Positions 25,610-34,112 of a stretch of DNA of 44,363 nt are shown here, in pieces. Under the pieces are notes generated by a model. It saw nothing but the letters and a program-made list of their open reading frames with translations. It did not search any database and had not been told where the DNA came from. Source of the DNA: CAYMCV01 sp964389005 (lineage in GTDB: Bacteria > Bacillota > Clostridia > Lachnospirales > Lachnospiraceae); the NCBI GenBank assembly GCA_964389005.1, contig CAYMCV010000003.1, positions 1 through 44,363 of the forward strand. Reading direction: 5' to 3'. Each line of letters starts with the position of its first letter. Within the stretch, counting starts at the first letter, position 1. Made by a program: the position numbers and the translations under genes.

Positions 25610-26229
25610 ATGAGTTCACAAGATAAAATATATCCTCGATCAAACGACAAGCAGACCGTATACTTAAGAAATGTTATAACAGACCCAAGCATAGAGGTTG
25701 GAGAGTATACAATATACAANNNNNNNNNNCTTGTGATTTTGAGAAGAATAATGTGTTGTATCATTACCCAATTAACCACGACAAACTCATGATTGGCAGA
25801 TTTTGTTCCATTGCCTGTGGCGTAAAATTCATTTTTACCAGTGCCAACCATACACTGCAATCCCTATCGAACTATACATTTCCGATTTTTTTTGAAGAGT
25901 GGCAACTTGATGTAAAAGAAATCACCTCAGCGTGGGATAACAAAGGTAATATCATAATAGGTAACGATGTATGGATTGGTTATGAGGCTGTAATTATGCA
26001 GGGTGTGACCATCGGCGACGGCGCAATCATCGGGACACGTGCCGTTGTAACAAAGGATGTTCCGCCTTACAGCATAGTCGGCGGAGTACCTGCAAAGGTA
26101 ATTCGTAAAAGATTTGACGATGATACCATTTCTGAACTCATACAGTTGAAATGGTGGAATTGGACAGATGAAAAGATTAAGAAAAACATTTTATCAATAC
26201 AATCCGGAGATTTAGATGCAATTAAGTAG
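25610..26229 (+). CDS. Hexapeptide-repeat O-acetyltransferase, Vat/CatB xenobiotic type (assembly gap inside)
   Basis: This is a left-handed beta-helix acetyltransferase related to streptogramin (Vat) and chloramphenicol (CatB) acetyltransferases. Recognisable are VGEYTIY before the gap, LYHYPINHDKLMIGRFCSIA, the catalytic-type His in SANHTLQS, NDVWIGYEAVIMQGVTIGDG and the end VGGVPAKVIRKRF. Ten Ns (25720-25729) shift the frame; both sides are otherwise colinear with the family, so it is probably intact. ATG 25610 is preferred, with GAGGG eight bases upstream. An in-frame ATG at 25583 exists only because of one base in the att repeat. Whether it acts on an antibiotic cannot be told from sequence. 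Confidence 0.85.
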
Positions 26230-26242
26230 ACGACAGACATAC

Positions 26243-26275
26243 AAAGAGACCATCAAACGGTGGTCTCTTTCTTTT
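26243..26275 (+). terminator. Intrinsic terminator after the acetyltransferase gene
   Basis: AAAGAGACCA (26243-26252) and TGGTCTCTTT (26261-26270) form a perfect 10-bp stem with an 8-base loop, followed by CTTTTT. The convergent gtrA-like gene ends inside the loop. Confidence 0.9.
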
Positions 26276-26759
26276 TAGATTTGAAAATCAATAATTTACT
26301 AAACACATAGTTAAAAATTGTAACCAATACCGCCGAGATACATATTTTGGCAAACCAATAATTCATGGTATCAAGTGTCGCCGCATCCGGTACATAAGAA
26401 AATAGTCCGCAGAACCAAGTAATCGGTTGGTGCAAGGGGATGATATTCACCATGAGCCACATAATCAATACATCCAATATCCAGGTTGAGATACGAGAAG
26501 CCGTAAATCCTCCGAATTCTTTCAAGATATTTTTGTTGGTACTTTTGAATACCCATTTTCGATTCAGCGGATAAGCAAACAGCACACCGGCAACCCAACT
26601 GATGGTATTAATGATAAAATTCTGAAAATCCTGATTGGAATCCAAAAAGAACTTGGCAATATAGCAAGCTCCCCACGAGACAATTGTGGTTAGCACGCCG
26701 ACAATCAAGTAGATAATGATTTCTTCGTATTTTTGATATAACGCTTTTAATTTGTTCAT
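26253..26759 (-). CDS. GtrA-family membrane protein
   Basis: GtrA proteins are small four-helix membrane proteins thought to flip or carry lipid-linked sugars in surface polysaccharide or teichoic acid decoration. In this 168-residue protein hydrophobic segments are seen near 16-38, 44-66, 86-105 and 135-160, and the family motif FAYPLNRKWVFKS lies after helix 2. Start ATG 26759 is preferred: the upstream in-frame GTG overlaps the GGAGA ribosome-binding site. The stop sits in the loop of a shared terminator hairpin. Confidence 0.9.
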   Translation of the reverse strand: MNKLKALYQKYEEIIIYLIVGVLTTIVSWGACYIAKFFLDSNQDFQNFIINTISWVAGVLFAYPLNRKWVFKSTNKNILKEFGGFTASRISTWILDVLIMWLMVNIIPLHQPITWFCGLFSYVPDAATLDTMNYWFAKICISAVLVTIFNYVFSKLLIFKSKKKETTV

Positions 26760-26808
26760 TTTTATCTCCACTTTTTAAATCCTAGCGACATTATACCTTG
26801 TGTTGTCC

Positions 26809-26844
26809 ACATTTACAACCTTTCGGGTGAAAAGTTGTAAATGT
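26809..26844. promoter_or_regulatory. Inverted repeat between gtrA-like and exonuclease genes
   Basis: ACATTTACAAC (26809-26819) and GTTGTAAATGT (26834-26844) form an 11-bp perfect inverted repeat with a 14-base spacer in the divergent spacer. It is symmetric enough for an operator, but there is no T tail for a terminator. Confidence 0.5.
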
Positions 26845-26971
26845 AGATAGTGTTTCCACGCTAAAAATGATTGTCAGAGGACATTCGGAGTGTTACTATA
26901 AAAACATACCACAGAGAAATCCGCATTTTAGCGGAAAGTAAACAAAGAAGAAAAGCGAAAGAGATTACGAC

Positions 26972-27928
26972 ATGAACTATATTGTATTGGATTTGGAATG
27001 GAATCAACCGATGGACGGCATTGAGGCCAATCAGCGGCCGTTGCCTTTTGAGATTGTAGAAATCGGTGCGATTAAGTTGGATGAGAACAGAGAGATTATC
27101 GGAGAGTTCACACAAATTGTCCGTCCCAGCGTCTATTCGGAGATGAATCGGTATACGGGTGATTTGATTCAGCTTCGAATGGCGGAATTGAAACAAGGGA
27201 AACCGTTTCAGGAAACCATGACAGAGTTTTTGGAATGGTGCGGAACAAATTATCTGTTCTGTACCTGGGGTCCGCTGGATTTGGTGGAACTGCAACGCAA
27301 CATGAGATACTACGACATGGAGCCGCTATCGGACAGACCTTTTACCTATTATGATGTGCAGAAGTTATTCAGCATTGCCTATGAGGATAAGAAACTTCGT
27401 CGGTCGTTGGAATTTGCGGTGGAGTATCTGCATATTGAACAGGACATTCCGTTCCATCGGGCTTTTTCGGATGCATATTATACCGCGAAGGTGTTTGCCA
27501 CGATTCAATCTCCGATGACTTTGGAAAACTACTCTTACGATGTTTTTCATTTGCCGAAGAACAAGAAAGAAGAAGTCCATGTCTTGTTTCATGACTACCT
27601 TAAATACATATCGCGAGAGTTTGAAGATCGAAACGATGCAATTGCCGACAGAGAAGTATTAAGCACCAGGTGCTATTTGTGCGAAAAGAATTTACGCAAG
27701 AAAATACGTTGGTTTTCTGTGAATGGGAAGCATTTCTACAGCGTTGCTTATTGTGAGAAACACGGTTATCTCAAAGGGAAAATCAGAATTCGTAAGTCCG
27801 AAAACAATGGTGTCTATGTGGTCAAGACGCAGAAATTTATCGACGAAGACGAGGTTGCGGAAATAGCCGAGAGACAGAATCGATTGCGTGAACACCGTCG
27901 TGACAGAAGAACTGGGACGAAACATTAG
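26972..27928 (+). CDS. DnaQ-like/ERI-type 3'-5' exonuclease with C-terminal Cys/His motif
   Basis: This DEDDh exonuclease has 318 residues. Exo I is VLDLEWNQ (D7, E9), Exo II includes FCTWGPLDLVEL, and Exo III is HRAFSDAYYTAKVF with the catalytic His and Asp, resembling KapD/ERI-1. After the nuclease domain (about residue 185) comes a separate C-terminal region with CYLCEKN and later AYCEKHGY. This CxxC...CxxH set suggests a small zinc-binding domain that may recognise RNA or DNA (inference). It is followed after about 30 bases by a YcxB-like gene. The substrate is unknown. Confidence 0.85.
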   Translation: MNYIVLDLEWNQPMDGIEANQRPLPFEIVEIGAIKLDENREIIGEFTQIVRPSVYSEMNRYTGDLIQLRMAELKQGKPFQETMTEFLEWCGTNYLFCTWGPLDLVELQRNMRYYDMEPLSDRPFTYYDVQKLFSIAYEDKKLRRSLEFAVEYLHIEQDIPFHRAFSDAYYTAKVFATIQSPMTLENYSYDVFHLPKNKKEEVHVLFHDYLKYISREFEDRNDAIADREVLSTRCYLCEKNLRKKIRWFSVNGKHFYSVAYCEKHGYLKGKIRIRKSENNGVYVVKTQKFIDEDEVAEIAERQNRLREHRRDRRTGTKH

Positions 27929-27958
27929 TGCGAAACTCATCACAGCATGGAGATCAAA

Positions 27959-28495
27959 ATGAACGATAAAAATAAACCGATTGTTATCAATGAGATGCAA
28001 CTGACGAAAAAAATGTTTATGACGTATGCGAGGATTACTTACTACAAATTCCGCTACAAGTTTCGATTATGGGCGCTTTCTTTGTTTTTACTGACATGTT
28101 CTCTGGCGGGATTATTGGTTTGGTTATGGAATCAACCGCTTTGGAGCATACTTCCGCTTGCGTTGTCAATCTATTTTCTCTATATGTTTTTCTTTGGTTA
28201 TCAGTACAGCGGCGGAGCCGCCTATCGCAATCTAAAAGAGTTTTACGGAGATCCGATACAGATGAAGGTCTGTTTTTATGACCAATTCTTTCGTATCGAG
28301 ACACAGAAGGGAAGCAATGATTTCCTGTATACGCAAGTCAGTCATTGCATCACACGCAAAAACCTGTCAATATTGATTGTAGGTGCCAAGGGCATCATTC
28401 AACACGGACAGGTTATTGATTTACAAACATTTACGGAAGATGATTTGGAGAAATTCCAAAAAATCATCTCCGGGATCAATTGTAAAATCTGCTGA
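27959..28495 (+). CDS. YcxB-like two-helix membrane protein
   Basis: This 178-residue protein has two adjacent transmembrane segments (about 38-60 and 63-82, LWALSLFLLTCSLAGLLVWL). A cytosolic beta-rich C-terminal domain follows (FYDQFFRIETQKGSNDFLY, then LSILIVGAKGIIQHG), an arrangement matching YcxB-like proteins of unknown function. ATG 27959 is chosen because TGGAGA lies six bases upstream; the ATG at 27947 is part of that site. It probably shares a transcript with the exonuclease gene and ends 20 bases from the convergent carboxypeptidase gene. Confidence 0.72.
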   Translation: MNDKNKPIVINEMQLTKKMFMTYARITYYKFRYKFRLWALSLFLLTCSLAGLLVWLWNQPLWSILPLALSIYFLYMFFFGYQYSGGAAYRNLKEFYGDPIQMKVCFYDQFFRIETQKGSNDFLYTQVSHCITRKNLSILIVGAKGIIQHGQVIDLQTFTEDDLEKFQKIISGINCKIC

Positions 28496-28515
28496 TACTA
28501 TACGGTGCAATCGGC

Positions 28516-30003
28516 TCAGAATTTGTAGTCTCTGAATTCCGAAGCAGATGGTTTCTTTCGACGTTTTCGGATAATGGCACGTCTTCTTCGAGCAGAACGC
28601 GCATTGCGTAAGCTGCTCTTGACGATGAGAAAAAGAATTGCGGCGCCCGCAACCACACAGATGCAGATAATGATAATCTTGACATTTACGAATAGTGTGT
28701 CATCGCTCTCTTCTTCCTCACTGCCGGTTTCGGCAACCACGTGTTCGGACGAGAGTACGGGGGTATCCGATTGTTCTGTTAATACCTGGTCTTCAAAATC
28801 TACTGCCATATCTTTGTTATTCGCCAATTCGATATGTGTACTTCCCAGATAATGTCCCTGATAAGTGTAGGTGACAGTTGCGACCGAGCCGTCATAAGCA
28901 GCATCATAAGTCAATTCCGAGGTAAGATCCTGCATCGTAAGCGACGATGGCAGCAGGAGAGAATCACTCTTATTAACGGAAAGTATCGGAGCGGAGCTTC
29001 CGTAAACATCCGCGCCCGTATCAAAGAAATCGGAGCCTGCAATCTGATAAGTGGTGTCATTCTCCGCTATATTGACTTTGCTAAAATTACTAAAACCATA
29101 GTTGAACAAATCAATGGTGTCTGTAAACTGATATGGCGATTCTTCTTTCAGAATAACACAGATCAATTTTACACCGTCCTTTTTGGCACAAGAGACCAAC
29201 GTCTGGCGTGAAAGCGATGTATAGCCGGTCTTGCTTCCGACCAAATACTCGTATTCGTATTCCTTGCCCTTAACCAATTGATTCTTGGTTGCAAGCGTGA
29301 AACTATCCGGCTGTGTTGCCGTGGCTTCAAACGTACAATAGGTACTTCCCGAAATATCGCATAAAGAATCATAACTAAAAAATGCTTTGGCAATCAATGC
29401 CAAATCGTATGCGGTGGTGTAATGATTGTCATCATGCAATCCGTTTGCATTCATAAAATGTGAGTTCTTGCAGCCGAGTTCCGTCGCTTTTTGATTCATT
29501 AACTCCACAAAAGCTTCCGCACTGCCGGAGACATGCTCGCCGACCGCATTGGCAACTTCGTTTGCAGAAAGAATCAAGATACCGTGTAACGCCTGATCCA
29601 TGGTAATCGATTGCCCCACATCCATTCCGATATTGGAAGAACCGCGCTCAATACTGAATACTGCGGTTTGCGAAAAAGTGACAATCTCGTCAGGCTCACA
29701 TTTTTCTTCTGCCAATAAGCAAGTCAGAATCTTTGTGGTACTTGCCGGATAAAGTTTCTCGTCAATATTCTTGGCGTAGAGAATTGCACCGGTATCGGCA
29801 TCCATCAGAATCGCTGCTTCTGCGCCGATTGCCGGACCGTCCGGCCAATTGACGATTTCATTGGTTTGTATCGGAAGGCTCTTGCGTGCTTCACTTTCTG
29901 CCATATAATCGGGTTGCGTTGCTTGTACCGGAAGTGCTGCACCAATCAGTAATGACAACCCCAATGTATAAATTCCCAAACAGGAAAGAAATCTGTTCTT
30001 CAT
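28516..30003 (-). CDS. D-alanyl-D-alanine carboxypeptidase (DacF/PBP5 type)
   Basis: This low-molecular-weight penicillin-binding protein trims peptidoglycan pentapeptides. The 495 residues carry a signal peptide (1-29, ending PVQATQ), the SxxK motif STTK (88-91), SAN (145-147) and KTG (257-259). A beta-rich PBP5 C-terminal domain follows. The C-terminus is a true transmembrane helix (IIIICICVVAGAAILFLIV) followed by a very basic tail (RRRRAIIRKRRKK), not the usual amphipathic helix. A GGAG site precedes the start. A CACTAttTTAGTG palindrome (30066-30078) lies in its promoter region. Confidence 0.94.
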   Translation of the reverse strand: MKNRFLSCLGIYTLGLSLLIGAALPVQATQPDYMAESEARKSLPIQTNEIVNWPDGPAIGAEAAILMDADTGAILYAKNIDEKLYPASTTKILTCLLAEEKCEPDEIVTFSQTAVFSIERGSSNIGMDVGQSITMDQALHGILILSANEVANAVGEHVSGSAEAFVELMNQKATELGCKNSHFMNANGLHDDNHYTTAYDLALIAKAFFSYDSLCDISGSTYCTFEATATQPDSFTLATKNQLVKGKEYEYEYLVGSKTGYTSLSRQTLVSCAKKDGVKLICVILKEESPYQFTDTIDLFNYGFSNFSKVNIAENDTTYQIAGSDFFDTGADVYGSSAPILSVNKSDSLLLPSSLTMQDLTSELTYDAAYDGSVATVTYTYQGHYLGSTHIELANNKDMAVDFEDQVLTEQSDTPVLSSEHVVAETGSEEEESDDTLFVNVKIIIICICVVAGAAILFLIVKSSLRNARSARRRRAIIRKRRKKPSASEFRDYKF

Positions 30004-30253
30004 TCAAAATACTCCATTTCTGCAGTTTGCCCCAACCGAAGGAAAGGTTAGGCATAACTATCATACACTATTTTAGTGAAAAACCAAATATGAAATAGGT
30101 AAAAAGCATATATTTTTTACAAAAACAGGTGTAATTTTATTTTTCATATGATATACTCAAATGATAAGAGTTGTGTCACAATTGAGCAATAATATCATTA
30201 TTATGACACATATCACTACAAACGATTCTTGTCTTATTCACGGGGGATTCAAG

Positions 30254-31669
30254 ATGGAGAATGAAAAGAACAAAAGGATTATTTCGCTTTTGATTTGTAT
30301 TGCATTATCGATTGCTCTTGTAGGCGAATTTGTGTACGGTGTTTTTAACAATTTGGAAGAGCAATATTTTGTTCGCCTGCAAGAAACGGGAGAGCAAATA
30401 AATCAGCAGATTTCCAATCAGGTTAACGCTTCCGAGACGTTATTGCGAGTCTTGGCACGTGGGTTCGAGAACTATGATGACATTCATTGTGAAGAAGCAC
30501 TGAAAGAACTGCGACAAGTGTCGGATGAAACCAACTTTCATAGAATGTGGCTCGTTGACGATAGCGGTCATGCCATATCCTCCGAGGGAGAAGTTGTCTA
30601 TATTGCCGACAAAACTTATGTAATCAATGGGATGAACGGTAATTTTGGAATATCTGACATTCAGGTCTCCTCCATCAACCGTGAGAAGAACGTCATTATT
30701 TACGCACCGCTTTATCGTGAACAAAAGGTTATCGGTCTAATTCTCGGTATCTATGCCTTATCGGAATTATCCGATGTTGTGAATACGGAATGCTTCGGTG
30801 GTGCCGGCAGTTGCGATGTTCTGCTTTCAAACGGTGAGATTATTGCGATGTCGGAGAATTCGAAACTTGCCGGAAACGATACTTTTTTTGCGTATCTTGA
30901 ACATGCGGACATACGAAGAGGCCAGACGCTGGATGGTGTCAAAAAACAGATGATTTTAAAAGAGTCCGGTCTTGTTACTTATACTGCCGATCGACACTAC
31001 CGTTATTCGTACTACGTTCCTCTTGGTATTAATGATTGGTACTTATTGCTGAGTATGCCAGAGAATATCGTAACCGCGGATTTAAGGAAATCAACACTTT
31101 CAGCACTGCTTATGGTACTGATTTTGCTCGGTATGGCGGTTACCATGTTCTTATTCTATTATCGCGAAAAGAGTTTGGTTATGCGTCGTTTGATTGAAAC
31201 CGATTCATTAACCGGCGTCATGACGCGAGGTGCCGTGGAAGATGCCATTAACGAGGAGTTAAAAAAGACCGGAGAAGTCGAGTTTGCAATGCTGGTGATG
31301 GATATCGACAACTTTAAGAGCGTGAATGATCAATACGGTCACGTTATCGGTGATAAGGTTTTACGTAAGATGGCGGGTGTCTTGCGAGTAGAGTTCTCGA
31401 CAGATATCGTTGGAAGACTAGGCGGAGACGAATTCGGCGTACTAATCTTTCCGGATGGACGTTCAGAAGAAGAGATCAAAGAGCAGGTTCGCCAGTTTAT
31501 AACCAAAATTAACAAAATGAATTCCATTGACGGTGAAAAGGTGGAATTATCTGCCAGTATCGGGGTCGCGTTTGCACCGGCTGACGGGATTTCATTTAAT
31601 GCATTATATACCAAAGCAGACGAAAGAATGTATTCTGTAAAAACGGCAGGAAAGAATGGATTTGCTTGA
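30254..31669 (+). CDS. Diguanylate cyclase with extracytoplasmic sensor domain
   Basis: This GGDEF enzyme makes cyclic di-GMP. The 471 residues carry a transmembrane helix at about 9-30, an extracellular region of about 240 residues resembling a double-Cache fold, a second helix near 280-305 (LLMVLILLGMAVTMFLFYY), then GGDEF. The catalytic motif RLGGDEFGVLI is intact, with DSLTGVMTRG and MDIDNFKSVND. No RxxD inhibitory site lies five residues upstream, so product inhibition may be absent. Start 30254 is chosen for the GGGGG-type site just upstream; the longer frame from 30161 lacks one. Confidence 0.92.
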   Translation: MENEKNKRIISLLICIALSIALVGEFVYGVFNNLEEQYFVRLQETGEQINQQISNQVNASETLLRVLARGFENYDDIHCEEALKELRQVSDETNFHRMWLVDDSGHAISSEGEVVYIADKTYVINGMNGNFGISDIQVSSINREKNVIIYAPLYREQKVIGLILGIYALSELSDVVNTECFGGAGSCDVLLSNGEIIAMSENSKLAGNDTFFAYLEHADIRRGQTLDGVKKQMILKESGLVTYTADRHYRYSYYVPLGINDWYLLLSMPENIVTADLRKSTLSALLMVLILLGMAVTMFLFYYREKSLVMRRLIETDSLTGVMTRGAVEDAINEELKKTGEVEFAMLVMDIDNFKSVNDQYGHVIGDKVLRKMAGVLRVEFSTDIVGRLGGDEFGVLIFPDGRSEEEIKEQVRQFITKINKMNSIDGEKVELSASIGVAFAPADGISFNALYTKADERMYSVKTAGKNGFA

Positions 31670-31682
31670 AAACATGTCAAAA

Positions 31683-31705
31683 AAAACCGCAGAAATGCGG
31701 TTTTT
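31683..31705 (+). terminator. Intrinsic terminator after the GGDEF gene
   Basis: AAAACCGCA (31683-31691), a GAAA tetraloop, and TGCGGTTTT (31696-31704) followed by T and GATTATTT. The stem is 9 bp, and flanking A and T runs make it usable on both strands. Confidence 0.92.
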
Positions 31706-31768
31706 GATTATTTATACGTGTATAAATAATTTTTAATAAGTAAGATATCGAAACTCGCCGGTATAGAC

Positions 31769-31796
31769 TTGCAAGTTTAAAAAAAAAGGGTATAAT
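31769..31796 (+). promoter_or_regulatory. Promoter of trmB-antiporter operon
   Basis: TTGCAA (31769-31774) and TATAAT (31791-31796) with a 16-base spacer, 33 bases before the trmB ATG. It closely resembles the tRNA-Arg promoter in this window. Confidence 0.8.
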
Positions 31797-31829
31797 TAGC
31801 GAAGGATAAAGCAAGGAGTAGAGTTTCTG

Positions 31830-32468
31830 ATGAGATTAAGGAATATCACGGGTTCCAGAGAATATATTTCCGAGAGTCCCTATGTGATTCACGAAGAAAA
31901 GAATTACAAGGGACGGTGGAACGAAGTATTTGGTAACGACCATCCGATTTTTACGGAAATCGGAATGGGAAAGGGTAAGTTTATCATTGAGATGGCAAAG
32001 AACCATCCGGATTGTAATTATATAGGAATTGAGAAGTACTCGGCAGTGCTTTTGCGGGCGATTCAAAAAATGGAAGAGCAACCGCTTTCCAATTTGTTTT
32101 TTATCCGAATGAATGCGGAGGACCTGCCAAACGTATTTGACCGGAATGAGGTCAGCGGAATCTACTTGAATTTCTCCGATCCGTGGCCCAAAGACCGACA
32201 TGCCAAGCGACGTTTGGAAAGTCGGGAATTCCTAAGCAGATACGATAATGTATTAAAAGCGGACGGAATCATCGAGTTCAAAACAGACAATCGCGATTTG
32301 TTTGATTTTGCCGTTGAAGAGGTCGAACCGGCGGGCTTTAAAATCCTTGAACTTACATATGACTTACACCATGAGGAAGCAATGATGCAAGGCAATGTCA
32401 TGACGGAGTACGAAGAGAAGTTTTCGTCCAAGGGGAATCCTATTTACAAGTATAGTATTCGCAGATAA
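31830..32468 (+). CDS. trmB: tRNA (guanine46-N7)-methyltransferase TrmB
   Basis: TrmB methylates G46 of tRNA with SAM. The 212-residue protein has the SAM-binding strand EIGMGKGKFI, IGIEKYSAVLLRAI and the diagnostic YLNFSDPWPKDRHAKRRL. A GGAG site precedes ATG 31830. It lies only 11 bases before the first antiporter gene, so it leads the long operon despite an unrelated job. Confidence 0.96.
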   Translation: MRLRNITGSREYISESPYVIHEEKNYKGRWNEVFGNDHPIFTEIGMGKGKFIIEMAKNHPDCNYIGIEKYSAVLLRAIQKMEEQPLSNLFFIRMNAEDLPNVFDRNEVSGIYLNFSDPWPKDRHAKRRLESREFLSRYDNVLKADGIIEFKTDNRDLFDFAVEEVEPAGFKILELTYDLHHEEAMMQGNVMTEYEEKFSSKGNPIYKYSIRR

Positions 32469-32479
32469 CGGAGGCACAC

Positions 32480-32953
32480 ATGTTTTTACTGTTTTTAGGT
32501 GTATGGATTATTTTAAACGGAAGAGTAACACTTGAAATATTGCTGTTTGGGATTCCAATATCGGCAGTCATGTTTTTATTTTGTTGTAAATTCATGGATT
32601 ACAGCATCAAGAAAGACCTGCTTTTGTTCCGACGCAGCTTTTTATTGATTGGATATTGTGTGGTATTGGTATGGGAAATCGTCAAAGCGAATTTCGGAGT
32701 CATACGGTTGATTTATACATCCGAGTATGAATTGGAGCCCGCATTGATTTATTTTACATCACCGCTAAAATCCAAGATGTTGAATGCGTTACTTGCCAAT
32801 TCCATCACATTGACACCGGGAACCATTACGGTATCTGCGGAGGATGGTGAGTTTTCGGTACATTGTCTGGACAAGGACTTGGGCGAGGGTATGGAAGACA
32901 GCATTTTTGTAAAAATGCTTTTAAAAATAGAAGCAACCGACCTAAAAAGTTGA
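32480..32953 (+). CDS. mrpE: Mrp-type cation/proton antiporter subunit E
   Basis: Subunit E of the multi-subunit Mrp (Mnh) Na+(K+)/H+ antiporter. The 157 residues have two or three N-terminal membrane helices (MFLLFLGVWIILNGR onward). The family's cytosolic domain, with NSITLTPGTITVSAEDGEFSVHC, is split here only for length. GGAGG precedes the ATG. Opening with E, then F and G, matches the gene order of Mbh/Mbx-like complexes rather than the usual Mrp A-to-G order. Confidence 0.93.
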   Translation: MFLLFLGVWIILNGRVTLEILLFGIPISAVMFLFCCKFMDYSIKKDLLLFRRSFLLIGYCVVLVWEIVKANFGVIRLIYTSEYELEPALIYFTSPLKSKMLNALLANSITLTPGTITVSAEDGEFSVHCLDKDLGEGMEDSIFVKMLLKIEATDLKS

Positions 32954-32967
32954 ATGGAGAGCGGAAT

Positions 32968-33378
32968 ATGAAAACAGGCATTCCGAGTTTGGATTTTGCA
33001 TATCAAATTGTATTTTTGGTAGTCATCATCATTTTATTGATTATGGCGATGTTTTGTCTTGTGCGCGCAATTATCGGTCCGAGGATTACAGACCGAATTG
33101 TCTCGGTCAATATGATTGGAACCATGGTTATGGTTATCATTGCCATTTTCTCGGTATGGATTGAGGGATATCTCGCCGACATTTGTCTGATATATGCAAT
33201 GATTAGTTTCCTAGCAGTCATAGTATTGAGCAAGTTGTATACCGGCGTGTATCTTGCCGCCAAAAAAAGAGAGGATGACAGTAATCGCGAAGCGGCAGCC
33301 GAGATTGATGCCTTGGTCAGCGCAGCAACACAGTCATTGGAAGAAGAAATGGGAGGTGAAGACGATGGAAATCATTGA
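32968..33378 (+). CDS. mrpF: Mrp-type antiporter subunit F
   Basis: This small three-helix subunit has 136 residues. The core LVRAIIGPRITDRIVSVNMI and YAMISFLAVIVLSK is the family's signature (RxxxGPxxxDRIxxxN). A charged acidic C-terminal tail (about residues 95-136) is longer than usual. ATG 32968 has a GGAGAG site; an upstream in-frame start would lie inside mrpE. Its last 14 bases overlap mrpG. Confidence 0.93.
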   Translation: MKTGIPSLDFAYQIVFLVVIIILLIMAMFCLVRAIIGPRITDRIVSVNMIGTMVMVIIAIFSVWIEGYLADICLIYAMISFLAVIVLSKLYTGVYLAAKKREDDSNREAAAEIDALVSAATQSLEEEMGGEDDGNH

Positions 33379-33754
33379 GTGGGTGAAATTTATCGTAGGC
33401 GTCTCGTTCCTATTGGTCGGAATTGCAATATTTTTTATTGAAATATTTGGAGTTTATCGCTTCAACTATGTTTTAAACCGTATGCATGCTGCGGCGATGG
33501 GAGATACCCTGGGAATCGGATTTTCCATTATCGGTTTGATTATTATTTGCGGTTTTAATTTTACCAGTTTGAAATTGTTCTGTGTTGTACTATTTTTATG
33601 GTTTGCTTCTCCTGTGTCTTCACATTTGATAGCACGTTTGGAAGTGGAAACCTCACCGTATCTGGATAAGTATGAAACCATCGACAATCGTAGAAAAGAT
33701 GCTGAGGCAGCGCCGGAGACGAAGACGGATGCCGCTGCGAAAGAGGAGGAATGA
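33365..33754 (+). CDS. mrpG: Mrp-type antiporter subunit G
   Basis: This three-helix subunit has 129 residues. The conserved LNRMHAAAMGDTLGIGFSII and the terminal helix ending in PVSSHLIARLE (PxxxHxxAR) are diagnostic. It starts inside the end of mrpF (GGAGGTG at about 33352) and is followed after four bases by the DUF4040 gene. The tail is Glu/Ala/Lys-rich. Confidence 0.94.
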   Translation: MEIIEWVKFIVGVSFLLVGIAIFFIEIFGVYRFNYVLNRMHAAAMGDTLGIGFSIIGLIIICGFNFTSLKLFCVVLFLWFASPVSSHLIARLEVETSPYLDKYETIDNRRKDAEAAPETKTDAAAKEEE

Positions 33755-33758
33755 GTAT

Positions 33759-34112
33759 ATGGACATATTGATGTATATATTGCTGGCGTTCCTGGTATTT
33801 TGTGCGATTGCGGTTAGTTTTTCCAAGAATTTGTTGAATTCCATTATCATTTTTATGTCATATAGTTTGATTATGTCGATTATCTGGGTACTGTTGCAGT
33901 CTCCTGACCTTGCGATTACAGAGGCGGCAGTCGGTGCCGGAATCACAAGTATTCTGTTTTTTGTAACGCTGAAGAAGATTAAGGTTATGGATCAGATGGC
34001 AAAAAGCGAAGAGCGTGTCAAGAGAGAATCATTGCAGGATGCGGTGGAAGACATTATGACTGAGGACGACGATGCTCGTACCGTGAACGAAAGGAAGAGC
34101 AAAAATGAGTAA
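33759..34112 (+). CDS. DUF4040 (MbhD-like) antiporter subunit
   Basis: This corresponds to the first of the two C-terminal modules of MrpA, which stand alone as MbhD in membrane-bound hydrogenases. The 117 residues show three helices, with SYSLIMSIIWVLLQSPDLAI and TEAAVGAGITSILFFVTLKK, the PDVAxTEAxVGxG signature. A charged tail of about 35 residues follows. The ATG is at 33759, after AGGAGGAATG. The end overlaps the next gene by eight bases. Confidence 0.9.
   Translation: MDILMYILLAFLVFCAIAVSFSKNLLNSIIIFMSYSLIMSIIWVLLQSPDLAITEAAVGAGITSILFFVTLKKIKVMDQMAKSEERVKRESLQDAVEDIMTEDDDARTVNERKSKNE

Noticed and set aside
30161..30253. Longer N-terminus for the GGDEF protein
   Set aside because: The extension lacks a ribosome-binding site, includes the promoter-like region and puts 31 odd residues before a normal membrane anchor.
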